Positions 34,574 through 42,890 of a stretch of 64,000 nt of DNA are shown here, in pieces. This DNA comes from Deltaproteobacteria bacterium. GTDB taxonomy: Bacteria; Desulfobacterota; Binatia; UBA1149; JAJCZL01. The first letter of the stretch is position 1; every line of letters begins with the position of its first letter. A program made the position numbers and the translations under genes. The notes under the pieces are model-generated. The model was given only the letters and a program-made list of their open reading frames with translations. It ran no database searches and was not told the DNA's origin. Location of the stretch: NCBI GenBank assembly GCA_029262415.1, contig JAJCZL010000012.1, forward strand, positions 17,358 to 81,357. The letters run 5' to 3'.

Positions 34574-35761
34574 ATGGACCTCAGTTTCGGCCCCGAATAC
34601 GAAAAGTTCCGCGCGCAGGTGCGAGAGTTTCTTGCTGCCCGCAAAGGCCAAGCACCGAGCAGCTCGATGAGCGCCACCGGATCGGGCGACGACATGCGGC
34701 GGATCCTTGATTGGCAAAAGACCCTGGTCGAGGGCGGCTACGTCGGCCGTACGATTCCGCGAGAGTACGGCGGGGCGGGCGCCAAGCCCGATCTGCTCGA
34801 GAGCATCATCATCGACGAAGAGTTTCACGCCGCACGTGTACACCGCGGCCTTGCCAATCAGGGTATCTCGATGTTCGTACCGACGCTGCTGCAGTACGGT
34901 AGCGAGCAACAGAAGCAGGCTTATGTGCGACCGACGATTCTCGGTGAGATGGTCTGGTGCCAGGGCTACAGCGAGCCCGAGGCGGGCAGCGACCTCGCGA
35001 GCCTCAAGACTACGGCGCGGCTCGACGGCGACGATTACGTTATTAACGGCCAGAAGATCTGGACATCGACGGCCGCCGAAGCCGACATGATGTTTGCCCT
35101 GGTACGCACCGATCCCGATGCGGCCAAACATCAAGGCATCAGTTACATCACACTGAGCATGGACACGCCGGGGCTCGAGGTGCGGCCGCTCAAGACCATG
35201 ATCGGATCGTCTTCGTTCAATGAGGTGTTTTTCGACGACGTACGTGTGCCGCGCAACAACCTCATCGGCGAGCCCGGGCAGGGTTGGGAGGTCGGCCGCG
35301 CAACGTTGATGCACGAGCGCAACATGCTCGGCAACACTACGCAGACCGAAACCATGCTGCAAAACTGTACCGATGTGCTCGCAGAAGCCGGCGTGCTCGG
35401 CGATCCGACCTATCGCGACCGCCTCATGAAACTGGATGCGCGCGTGAAAGCCATGAAGTACCACTCGCTGCGACTGCTGACCGACACCCTCAAGGGTCGT
35501 CACCCCGGCGCTGCCGTGATGATCACCAAGCTTAACGGATGTCAGCTCAACCACGACATCTCTGCGCTGGCTATCGACGCGATGGGTGAGCGGGGGTTGT
35601 TGACGCGTGGCTCCGAATTGGTGCGCGACCAGGGCGCGTGGCAGGCGCAGTATATGTTTACGCTCGGTTTGATTATCGGTGGCGGCACCGCGCAGATTCA
35701 AAAGAACATCATCAGCGAACGTGGGCTCGGGATGCCGCGTGAACCAAAGCCGGCGGCCTGA
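34574..35761 (+). CDS. Acyl-CoA dehydrogenase, subunit with FAD/substrate loop
   Basis: 395 residues. The N-terminal helical domain has VGRTIPREYGGAGAKPDLLE. The flavin/substrate motif is YSEPEAGSDLASLKTTA, and the beta domain continues through FNEVFFDDVRVPRNNLIGEPGQGW. The C-terminal helical domain lacks the GFTxE-type catalytic loop. A second acyl-CoA dehydrogenase gene follows after 10 bp. Together they resemble the heteromeric (alpha2beta2) acyl-CoA dehydrogenases used for steroid or branched substrates, in which motifs are split between subunits. The natural substrate is unknown. Confidence 0.9.
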   Translation: MDLSFGPEYEKFRAQVREFLAARKGQAPSSSMSATGSGDDMRRILDWQKTLVEGGYVGRTIPREYGGAGAKPDLLESIIIDEEFHAARVHRGLANQGISMFVPTLLQYGSEQQKQAYVRPTILGEMVWCQGYSEPEAGSDLASLKTTARLDGDDYVINGQKIWTSTAAEADMMFALVRTDPDAAKHQGISYITLSMDTPGLEVRPLKTMIGSSSFNEVFFDDVRVPRNNLIGEPGQGWEVGRATLMHERNMLGNTTQTETMLQNCTDVLAEAGVLGDPTYRDRLMKLDARVKAMKYHSLRLLTDTLKGRHPGAAVMITKLNGCQLNHDISALAIDAMGERGLLTRGSELVRDQGAWQAQYMFTLGLIIGGGTAQIQKNIISERGLGMPREPKPAA

Positions 35762-35771
35762 GGATTAGGCG

Positions 35772-36872
35772 ATGGATTTCGGCCTCTCTGAAGAACAGGA
35801 TCTCTTGCAGCAATCGCTGCGCGGCTATCTCGGCGAACGCGTCGGTCTGGCGGCTGTGCGCGCGGTGGTGGAAGGCGAGTCGGGACACAGCCGCGAGTTG
35901 ATCGCCGGGTTGGCCGAGCAAGGCGTGACCGGAGTGATGGTCGCGCCGGAGTACGGGGGCTCGGGGCTTGGGTTGCTCGACGCCGCGGTCGTCGCCGAGG
36001 AACTCGGGCGCGCCGCAGCGCCGATTTCTTTTCACAGCGGCGCGGTGATGGCGCCGCTTGCGATCGCCGCGCTCGGAGGCGACGCGCAGAAATCGCGGTG
36101 GCTTGCAGCGGTCGCCGCGGGCAGCAGCGTTGTCTCCGTCGCTTTCGCTCCTGGCTTTTCTGCCGGTGGTGTGTGGGACGATAGTGTTGCCTATGTGCCC
36201 GACGCAACGTCGGCCGATGCATTCGTGCTGTTCGTGGGCACAGGCGCCGGGGCGGCGGCTTACCTGATCCCCGCCGACGAACCCGGGGTATCGGCGGCGC
36301 AGCTCCAAGCGGTTGACCTCACACGCCGCCTCGGCGTGCTGAGGTTTTCATCTTTCGAAGCCGAAGCAGCAATGCGGCTGGCGGGCGGCGACGCCGCACA
36401 AACCGCGTCGCGGGTGTTGCAGGCCGGCCGCGTCGCGCTGGCTGCAGACGCTCTCGGTGCGGCCGAACGCGGCTTGGAGGCTGCAGTCGAGTACGCGAAA
36501 ACGCGTAAGCAGTTCGGGCGCGTGATCGCTTCGTTCCAAGCGGTCAAACATATGTGTGCCGAAACCTTCGCGGAGGTCGAGCCGCTGCGTGCGCTGCTCT
36601 GGTATGCGGCCTTCGCTTGGGACGAGCGGTACGAAGATGCGCACGCAACCGCGATGCTGCTCAAGGCCTATGCGGGCGAGGCGGCTACGCAAGCGACGAC
36701 CACCTGCACGCAGGTATTCGGCGGCATGGGATTTACTTGGGAGTGCGACATGCACTTGTGGTTCAAGCGCGCCGGCTACGACCGCCAAGTGCTCGGTGGG
36801 CCGACGGCGTTGCGCGCGGAGGCTGCGGCTATACGACTTGTCGCCGCGCCGCACGCAACTCAGCGGCGGTAG
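35772..36872 (+). CDS. Acyl-CoA dehydrogenase, subunit with catalytic glutamate loop
   Basis: 366 residues. The N-terminal domain carries VMVAPEYGGSGLGLLDAAVV. The middle beta domain is degenerate and lacks the EPEAGSD motif seen in its neighbour. The C-terminal domain keeps YAKTRKQFGRVIASFQAVKH (FAD-binding Arg) and TQVFGGMGFTWECDMHLWFK, with the Glu where short- and medium-chain enzymes have their base. It starts 10 bp after the other subunit and converges on the GDPD gene with a 13-bp overlap. The complementary losses favour a heteromer. Confidence 0.88.
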   Translation: MDFGLSEEQDLLQQSLRGYLGERVGLAAVRAVVEGESGHSRELIAGLAEQGVTGVMVAPEYGGSGLGLLDAAVVAEELGRAAAPISFHSGAVMAPLAIAALGGDAQKSRWLAAVAAGSSVVSVAFAPGFSAGGVWDDSVAYVPDATSADAFVLFVGTGAGAAAYLIPADEPGVSAAQLQAVDLTRRLGVLRFSSFEAEAAMRLAGGDAAQTASRVLQAGRVALAADALGAAERGLEAAVEYAKTRKQFGRVIASFQAVKHMCAETFAEVEPLRALLWYAAFAWDERYEDAHATAMLLKAYAGEAATQATTTCTQVFGGMGFTWECDMHLWFKRAGYDRQVLGGPTALRAEAAAIRLVAAPHATQRR

Positions 36873-37651
36873 CGGTCGACCACCGACGCAGCCATGCGCA
36901 CATCGTCGCTCATGATGCCGTCGACTCCCATTTCGATAAGAGTCTCGATCTCACCCGGAACGTTGATCGTCCACACGTGAACCTCGATGCCGAGACGGTG
37001 GGCGTGATCTACGGTTTCCGGCGTTACGACTTTCACGCCCATGTACTCAGGCGGTACCTGCAGCGCGAAGCCCGGCGGCGTGTAGCCGTCGAAGTCAGCG
37101 CCCGAGCAGCGCATCACGAACTCCGCGGCTTCGCCGCCGGCAAATCCGGTTATGACGTTTGCGCTGACCTTGGCACGGATGCGTTGCATGAGTGAGTCCT
37201 CGGCCGCGGCAAGCAGTGTGTGGTCGAGCGCGCCGTAGTGTTCGAGAATGCGCATCACTTCATCTTCAATCCCCGGGCTGCTTTGCTTGATCTCTATGTT
37301 GAGTGGTACGCCCGGTAGCTGTTCGAGCAGATCTACGAGCTTCGGAATGCGGATACCGTTGCCGCGGTGCGGTGACCCGTCGCTGTCGTGAAAGTGGTAG
37401 CCCGCGTCAAGTTGCTCGAGTTCGGCCATGGTGTGGTTTCTGATCAGTCCGCTCCCGTCGGTGGTTCGCTCGAGCGTTGCGTCGTGAAAGACCACGATCC
37501 CGCCGTCGCTGGAGGCGTGGACGTCGAGTTCGAGGCGGTCGGCACCGGCGTCGATCCCGGCTCTGAAAGCTTCCAGGGTATTTTCCGGGAAATCGGCTGA
37601 ACAGCCCCGGTGGGCGAACAGGCGTGGGCGTGGTCCGTCGCTATATTGCAT
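36860..37651 (-). CDS. Glycerophosphodiester phosphodiesterase
   Basis: 263 residues from ATG 37651. The catalytic pair is in LFAHRGCSADFPENTLEAF, followed by DRLELDVHASSDGGIVVFHD, with the Glu and Asp metal ligands and second His. LNIEIKQSSPG gives the third metal ligand, and HVWTINVPGEIETLIEMGVDGIMSD is the family C-terminus. It splits glycerophosphodiesters such as glycerophosphocholine into glycerol-3-phosphate and an alcohol. There is no signal peptide, so the cytoplasm is likely. It diverges from the small zinc-ribbon gene. Confidence 0.94.
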   Translation of the reverse strand: MQYSDGPRPRLFAHRGCSADFPENTLEAFRAGIDAGADRLELDVHASSDGGIVVFHDATLERTTDGSGLIRNHTMAELEQLDAGYHFHDSDGSPHRGNGIRIPKLVDLLEQLPGVPLNIEIKQSSPGIEDEVMRILEHYGALDHTLLAAAEDSLMQRIRAKVSANVITGFAGGEAAEFVMRCSGADFDGYTPPGFALQVPPEYMGVKVVTPETVDHAHRLGIEVHVWTINVPGEIETLIEMGVDGIMSDDVRMAASVVDRYRR

Positions 37652-37713
37652 TCCGCATAGTCCCTTGGGGCGCGAGTGGACCGCAGCCCCCGGGCTCGGC
37701 ATAATCCCGGTTA

Positions 37714-37848
37714 ATGAGCGAAGCAACTCCGAAATGCCCGCGCTGCAAATGGCACATCGCCACCAAGCGCACCTATGCGCACGTCGATGCCGTTGATTAC
37801 ATCTGTAACCGTTGCGTGTACGTGTGGCGAGACCCTAAGAAAAAGTAG
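37714..37848 (+). CDS. 44-residue zinc-ribbon protein
   Basis: A complete small frame from ATG to TAG. It carries two CxxC knuckles 23 residues apart: CPRC near residue 8 and CNRC near residue 31, a typical zinc ribbon. Basic residues fill both ends (WRDPKKK at the C-terminus). It ends two bases before the GTG of the next gene, which supports co-translation. Function unknown; small zinc ribbons often bind nucleic acid or assist RNA polymerase or ribosomes, but nothing here decides. Confidence 0.7.
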   Translation: MSEATPKCPRCKWHIATKRTYAHVDAVDYICNRCVYVWRDPKKK

Positions 37849-37850
37849 CC

Positions 37851-38495
37851 GTGGCGTTCACTGAAATCCGCACCGGCGAGTGGATCGCGCGCGCGGTCAA
37901 CATTTATAAAGACAATTTTATTCTACTCGTCGCGACGCACTTCGTTGCGGTGATGCTCAGCGTGGTCACGCTCGGGATACTGGCCGGGCCGATGATGGCC
38001 GGGCTCTTCTTGATCACGATTGCGCTGGTTGACGGCGACGAGCCGGTACCCCAGGTGGGCGATCTCTTTCACGGGTTCTCCTACATCGTGCAGCCCTTCT
38101 TGTTCGTCGTCGTGTGGTGGGGGCTTGTACTCGGCATCACCAGCGGTGTTATCGGTACGCTGCTCCAGCACTCTCCGTTCATTCAGTTCATCGCGAACTT
38201 CGTAGTGCTCGGGGCGCTGCAAACCTTGGGGTTCTTCGGTATACCGCTGATCGTGGGCGGTGGAATGGATGCGCTGTCTGCGCTTGGGCAGAGCGTGAAC
38301 ACCACCCGTCAACAGTTCGGTCAGTTCTTTCTACTCGCCATGGCCGCGAGTATTGTTTCGAGCCTCGGTGGAGTGTTCTTCATTCTCGGGGTGTTTTTGA
38401 CGTTGCCGATCCACACCTGTGTGGTGTGCATCGCTTACCGGGAAGTCTTCGCAGACCTGAAGGCCACGGCTACCCTAAATACCACCAGAAGCTGA
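37851..38495 (+). CDS. Polytopic membrane protein, function unknown
   Basis: 214 residues from a GTG two bases after the zinc-ribbon stop. At least five hydrophobic helices: NFILLVATHFVAVMLSVVTL, GPMMAGLFLITIALV, VQPFLFVVVWWGLVLG, GALQTLGFFGIPLIVGG and LLAMAASIVSSLGGVFFILG. The opening TEIRTGEWIARAVNIYKDNF is an amphipathic lead-in seen in YciC/DUF975-like integral membrane proteins, but I cannot name the family with confidence. It is probably in an operon with the zinc-ribbon gene. Confidence 0.75.
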   Translation: MAFTEIRTGEWIARAVNIYKDNFILLVATHFVAVMLSVVTLGILAGPMMAGLFLITIALVDGDEPVPQVGDLFHGFSYIVQPFLFVVVWWGLVLGITSGVIGTLLQHSPFIQFIANFVVLGALQTLGFFGIPLIVGGGMDALSALGQSVNTTRQQFGQFFLLAMAASIVSSLGGVFFILGVFLTLPIHTCVVCIAYREVFADLKATATLNTTRS

Positions 38496-38540
38496 GGATC
38501 GCGGCGGCTCCACGGCCGGGCACGCGCGGCGTGCGTCGGT

Positions 38541-39611
38541 TCAAGCGCCGCCAGGCGTTCGCTCGGCCGCACGCTCGAGCGCTGTGCGCATCAGCCGCAC
38601 ACTGGTGCGTCCGGCCTCGATCGCCTCGGCGCCGCGGTCGTAATCGAGCAAGCGGATGTCGCCGACCCGCGGCATGAGCACGACATCGGGGGGATCGCCG
38701 GCCATGCGGCTGCGGGTGATGCGGTCTTGCATGATGTGCACGGATGCCGCGAGCACGTCGATGAAAGACGGAGAGTCGTCTTTGCGGCGACGGCTTTTCG
38801 AGATATCCGAGAAGCGCGCGACCAGTGCGTCCCACAGCTCACTCATTCTACGATCGTCGCGTGCGTTGTCCCCGTTGCCCCCGCCGCCGCCGTTGCTAAG
38901 GTTGCCGCTGTTGTCCGCGTCGCGCTCGGAGCGCTCGCCGGTGTCCCGCGCGCTGCTTACTTCGGCCTCGGCCGCTTCTGACGCGTCCGCGCTGCGCCGG
39001 CCTGAAGCGGCCGGGGCGCTTGCAGCCGCTCGCCTGCGTGGAGCCGCACGCCCGATTAGATCGGCGTTAAGGTTGACGGCGATCACGACTTCGGCGCCGA
39101 GAGCCCGGCACACCGATGCAGGAACCGGATTGACCAAGCCGCCGTCAACGAGCCTGCGGCCGTCGCCGGTTTCAAACGGCGTGAACAAGCCGGGGAACGA
39201 GATCGACGCGCGCACTGCTTCGGATAGAGATCCTTTTTGTAGCCAGACCTCGCGGCCGGTATCGAGTTCGGTCGCTACGGCTGCGAACGGCTTGCTCAGC
39301 GATTCGATCGCCACGTCGTCGATGTTGGCGTGAACCATCTCGACCAGACGGTCGCCGTTGAGGAAGCCGCCGCGATCGAACGAAATATCGAGCAGCCGGA
39401 ACAGATCGCGCGCGCGTTGTCCGCGTACTTGTTCTTCCAGCGAGTCGAGGTTGCCGGTCAGATAGGAGGCGCCGACCAATGCTCCGACCGAGGAACCGCA
39501 GACGACGTCGGGGTGGATGCCGATAGCCTCCAACTCACGCAGGATTCCTATGTGCGACCAGCCGCGAGCCGATCCACTGCCGAGGGCGATACCAATGGTC
39601 GGTCGCGTCAT
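38541..39611 (-). CDS. Patatin-like phospholipase (RssA-like)
   Basis: 356 residues. The oxyanion loop and elbow are IGIALGSGSARGWSHIGILREL and VVCGSSVGALVGASYLTG (nucleophile Ser in GSSVG). The catalytic Asp is in RRLVDGGLVNPVPAS, giving the Ser-Asp dyad. Unusually, the patatin core is interrupted after NLNADLIGRAAP by roughly 70 residues of low-complexity Ala/Ser/Arg/Asp/Gly before the C-terminal MSELWDALVARF. There is no signal peptide. It should hydrolyse acyl chains from lipids at the membrane face. It diverges from the PAP2 gene. Confidence 0.9.
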   Translation of the reverse strand: MTRPTIGIALGSGSARGWSHIGILRELEAIGIHPDVVCGSSVGALVGASYLTGNLDSLEEQVRGQRARDLFRLLDISFDRGGFLNGDRLVEMVHANIDDVAIESLSKPFAAVATELDTGREVWLQKGSLSEAVRASISFPGLFTPFETGDGRRLVDGGLVNPVPASVCRALGAEVVIAVNLNADLIGRAAPRRRAAASAPAASGRRSADASEAAEAEVSSARDTGERSERDADNSGNLSNGGGGGNGDNARDDRRMSELWDALVARFSDISKSRRRKDDSPSFIDVLAASVHIMQDRITRSRMAGDPPDVVLMPRVGDIRLLDYDRGAEAIEAGRTSVRLMRTALERAAERTPGGA

Positions 39612-39769
39612 GATGCTCCTTGCTATCGCTACGTGGGGGCCGGTTCAAATTGGTGCAGCGGCGCGGGTCGCAGCCCTCTATACTGGGTGGCCGGAGCTCC
39701 GTTTCCGTGGATCACGCCGGCACCGCACTATCCTCACCGCGTTTCGTTCTCGGCCGGCCCGGCGGCCGT

Positions 39770-40816
39770 ATGCGCATTTTCGCCTACGAAAGCCTCGCGC
39801 TGGCACTGCCGGTGGCGCTCTTCGTCGCAAGCAAGTACGCAGCCGGCGCGGCGCTCGGTTGGGACTCCAGCCACTACGCGCAACTCGGCCTGGACGGTCT
39901 CAACCGCTTCGCCGTTAATTTCGCGCTGCTCTTCATCCTCGCGCAGATTCTGCGCAGGTTGGTTTACCTGCGCGACGGCGTAGCGGAGATGCCGCGAATC
40001 GGCCGTGAGATCTACGACGAATACCTTCGTCCGGATCGTGTTGCCGGCTTTCTGCTCGTCTACCTGCTGCTCCCGCATTTCATGGCGACCTTCAGCACCT
40101 TCAAGCAGGCAATACCGGAGTTCCAGCCCTTCGCATGGGACCGGGCGTTTTACGCTCTTGACCGGGTGCTGCACATGGGCGATGAGCCGTGGCACCGGCT
40201 GCAGCCCTTCCTAGGCAAACCGGCGATCACGCGGGCTTTTGATACCGCCTACGTGTGGTGGTTCCCGCTTCTGTTCGGCATGGCCATGTGGATGGCGTGG
40301 AGCGCAAACCGGCGGCTGCGTATGCAGTTCTTCCTGTCGTTCATGACGTTGTGGGTTTTTCTCGGGACGCTCTCGGCGGCGGTGTTCTCCTCGGCCGGGC
40401 CTTGTTACTACGCTCACGTCACTGGTGATCCGACGCCGTACGGCGCGCTCACGCAATACCTGCAAGACGTACACGGGCAGGGGCACGTGTGGTCGGTATT
40501 CTCTCAGCAAGGATTGTGGACGGCGCACCTCGATCATAGCCGTCCTCCACTCGGAGGCATCTCGGCGATGCCGAGTATGCATGTGGCTGCGGCAGTGCTG
40601 TTCGCGCTGACTGCCTACCGTGTAAGTGCATTGCTGGGATTCGTACTCTCCCAATACGCGATCGTGATCTTGTTCGGATCGGTGGTATTGGGTTGGCACT
40701 ATGCCGTCGACGGCTACGTGAGTATCGCGGCGACGCTGCTTGTTTGGTTTGCGGTGTGCCGTATGACCGAGCGCTGGAAGTGGCTCGACGAGCCCTCAGG
40801 CGCTGATCGTCTTTAG
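39770..40816 (+). CDS. PAP2-superfamily integral membrane protein (inositol phosphorylceramide synthase-like)
   Basis: 348 residues from ATG 39770. Six or so helices are visible. The PAP2 signature is split as usual: GISAMPSMHVAAAVLFALTA (second motif with catalytic His) and VVLGWHYAVDGYVS (third motif with His and Asp). The spacing and the long N-terminal helical part are like PAP2_3/Aur1-type enzymes, which move phospho-headgroups between lipids. Phosphatase activity on undecaprenyl or phosphatidyl lipids is also possible. Its 3' end overlaps the convergent DUF362 gene by 21 bp. Confidence 0.87.
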   Translation: MRIFAYESLALALPVALFVASKYAAGAALGWDSSHYAQLGLDGLNRFAVNFALLFILAQILRRLVYLRDGVAEMPRIGREIYDEYLRPDRVAGFLLVYLLLPHFMATFSTFKQAIPEFQPFAWDRAFYALDRVLHMGDEPWHRLQPFLGKPAITRAFDTAYVWWFPLLFGMAMWMAWSANRRLRMQFFLSFMTLWVFLGTLSAAVFSSAGPCYYAHVTGDPTPYGALTQYLQDVHGQGHVWSVFSQQGLWTAHLDHSRPPLGGISAMPSMHVAAAVLFALTAYRVSALLGFVLSQYAIVILFGSVVLGWHYAVDGYVSIAATLLVWFAVCRMTERWKWLDEPSGADRL

Positions 40817-41803
40817 CTGCTTGAAGCGTTCGAGAACCTCGAAGTCTTGTTCGAGGCCTGCTGGGTCTTCGCCGAGCTGTCGGATCGCGTTGCGTTCAAC
40901 GTTACCGAGAAATTCCGCAGCGTCGCTCAGATAGCCCATCTTCAACGGATCCAGTTTCATCAAACGCGCGCAGGTCGCGTCAACCGCAACGAAGTCGTCG
41001 CCGAATACCAAGACAGCCGAATTCTTGGCGGTTCCTTGGATCGGCCCGTTGCCTTCCATGCCGACGATGCCGTCGACGATGGCGAAGCGGGCTCCTGAAA
41101 TTGCACCGTTGATATCGACGATGCTTTGCTCCAGGCCCGCGTAGTGCAGCGGGTTCTTCGGCCAACCGTAAACCGAACCCGGCATGATGCCGAATAGGTT
41201 CTTCATCGAAAGCGTTGCGCCCGCCCAGTGATGGGTTTTCATCTTTGGCATCGATACCAACAAGTCGGCGTCGAGGATGGTCTCGGGCAGCTGCAGGGTG
41301 CCGAAATTAGTGAAATGCGTCGCCAGCTTCACCGCACGTGTGCGGTCGTGGTTGAGGTCGACGTAGGCAACATCGAAGTCGCGCAGGACGTTCCACAGGC
41401 CCGAAGCGGTAAGCATATACTCGTTGTCGCGGCGGTGACCGGGGCCCTCGGCTACGCTCACCGATGCGGCGCCGAGCGTGCGCATGGCTGAGACCGTTGC
41501 CGCAATCAGCAGCGGGTGTGTGTTGATTACCCCTTGCGGGTCGTACTCGACGAGGTTGGGTTTGAGGACGACGTTTTTGTCTTTGACCTCGAGCGCAAAC
41601 AGCGCGAGCCCTTCAAGCACCTTGGCTTCCAGGCGCTCTCCATAGCGGTCGGCGGAAAGCACTGCCACTCTTGATTGTTTGGGCTTGCGATAGGCTTCGC
41701 CGGTCCAGCGGATTTGACGCTGCTCGGTTGTCTTGCGCGAACAAGCAAGCGTCGGAAGCGCCGCTGTAGCGACCACGCTCTTGAGAAAGTCTCTGCGTTT
41801 CAT
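40796..41803 (-). CDS. DUF362 protein with Tat signal
   Basis: 335 residues. The N-terminus MKRRDFLKSVVATAALPTLAC is a twin-arginine signal followed by a possible lipobox cysteine, so it should be folded before export and perhaps lipid-anchored. The DUF362 body has VVLKPNLVEYDPQGVINTHP, DADLLVSMPKMKTHHWAGATLSMK and FGIMPGSVYGWPKNPLHYAG. Some DUF362 proteins carry ferredoxin-like clusters, but no CxxCxxC motif is visible here. The start overlaps the stop of the cyclase-fold gene as ATGA, so the two should act together. Confidence 0.88.
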   Translation of the reverse strand: MKRRDFLKSVVATAALPTLACSRKTTEQRQIRWTGEAYRKPKQSRVAVLSADRYGERLEAKVLEGLALFALEVKDKNVVLKPNLVEYDPQGVINTHPLLIAATVSAMRTLGAASVSVAEGPGHRRDNEYMLTASGLWNVLRDFDVAYVDLNHDRTRAVKLATHFTNFGTLQLPETILDADLLVSMPKMKTHHWAGATLSMKNLFGIMPGSVYGWPKNPLHYAGLEQSIVDINGAISGARFAIVDGIVGMEGNGPIQGTAKNSAVLVFGDDFVAVDATCARLMKLDPLKMGYLSDAAEFLGNVERNAIRQLGEDPAGLEQDFEVLERFKQLKTISA

Positions 41804-42756
41804 CGCCGGTCCCTAGGTTTTGTCTCTACGACGGTCGTCCATCGTCGGTGATCACCGAGCGCGAGTAGCGCGAGACCGCGTACCTTGTTGTCGCCGATAA
41901 AACCGGTGTGCTCGAAGCTGCCTGTCAGATGGGTTCGCGCAGCGCTGTCGTCGCGGTTGTACAGCGAGTGGCAGATTATGGTTAACGCCGCGACCAGTCC
42001 GGAGGTATTGTCGTCGGACGCGGCTTTGAGCGCGTGTAAGCTTTGAACGTTCGCGGTACTCGCGCGGTGGTCTTGCAGGGCGATCAGCGTAAGCGCGGTG
42101 ATGTCGGGGTAAGGTGCCAGCTCTGCGCCCAACACTTTCTTGTTTCCAAAGTTCCAGCCGCCGCCGTAACACATGCGGTCGTAGAGCATGCGTTCGGCCT
42201 CTTCGAGGCGTGCGCCGACCGCGTCGGGAGCGTACCCGCCACGCTGCGCACGTTTGAGTGCGAGCACCGCGTACGCCGTCGGTTCGACCCAACTCCAGGT
42301 GCCCGCCACCCACGGCCATCCTTTGAGGTCGGGGTCGGCCTCGACGACGGAAAGTTCCGGGACCCACTTGTGTAAGAAGCGTTTGACCCACGGCGCGCCG
42401 TCGCCTTCTTGTGGTGTCAGCCATGCGGCTGCGCGCCTCAGCGAATCGTCGAGTGTCTGATCTGCGGTGCCGGCGAAGCCTGACAACGCGATGATCGCGA
42501 CCGCGGTAGCGGCCGGGCTTGCGGCTTGTCCCTCGATCAGCGGCCAAGAACCGTCTGCGCCTTGGAGCGCGAACAGCCGCTCACGTGCACTAGCGATCGC
42601 GGCCGGGCTCTGGTCGCTGCTTGCCTCCAGCCCCGCCGCCAAACCCATCAATGCGAACGCGGTGGCCTCGACGTTGGTCGGCCGGTCGGCGTAGGTGCCC
42701 CAGCCGCCGTCGGGGTTTCGGTCTTTAAGCAGACTGTCGGTTATGTCGCGGATCAT
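41800..42756 (-). CDS. Prenyltransferase/squalene-cyclase-fold (alpha/alpha barrel) protein
   Basis: 318 residues from ATG 42756. Several QW-like alpha/alpha repeats are visible: NPDGGWGTYADRPTNVEATA, LQGADGSWPLIEGQAASPAA, TWSWVEPTAYAVLAL and CYGGGWNFGN. The DxDD acid motif of squalene-hopene cyclases is not seen, so cyclase activity is doubtful. No signal peptide is obvious, while the partner DUF362 protein has a Tat signal. The role is unknown. The gene stops inside the DUF362 start (ATGA). Confidence 0.82.
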   Translation of the reverse strand: MIRDITDSLLKDRNPDGGWGTYADRPTNVEATAFALMGLAAGLEASSDQSPAAIASARERLFALQGADGSWPLIEGQAASPAATAVAIIALSGFAGTADQTLDDSLRRAAAWLTPQEGDGAPWVKRFLHKWVPELSVVEADPDLKGWPWVAGTWSWVEPTAYAVLALKRAQRGGYAPDAVGARLEEAERMLYDRMCYGGGWNFGNKKVLGAELAPYPDITALTLIALQDHRASTANVQSLHALKAASDDNTSGLVAALTIICHSLYNRDDSAARTHLTGSFEHTGFIGDNKVRGLALLALGDHRRWTTVVETKPRDRR

Positions 42757-42890
42757 GCAGCGCCGCTCTCGCCGACTCACGGCGAGGGTGCCCTACATTA
42801 TATAGAAGCTGGGAGGCTGCCGCCGTCGAATGGAAATATTTGTCGAGGGTCTGGCAATCGCTCCGACCTGCGAGCGAGCGTCAGCGCCGG

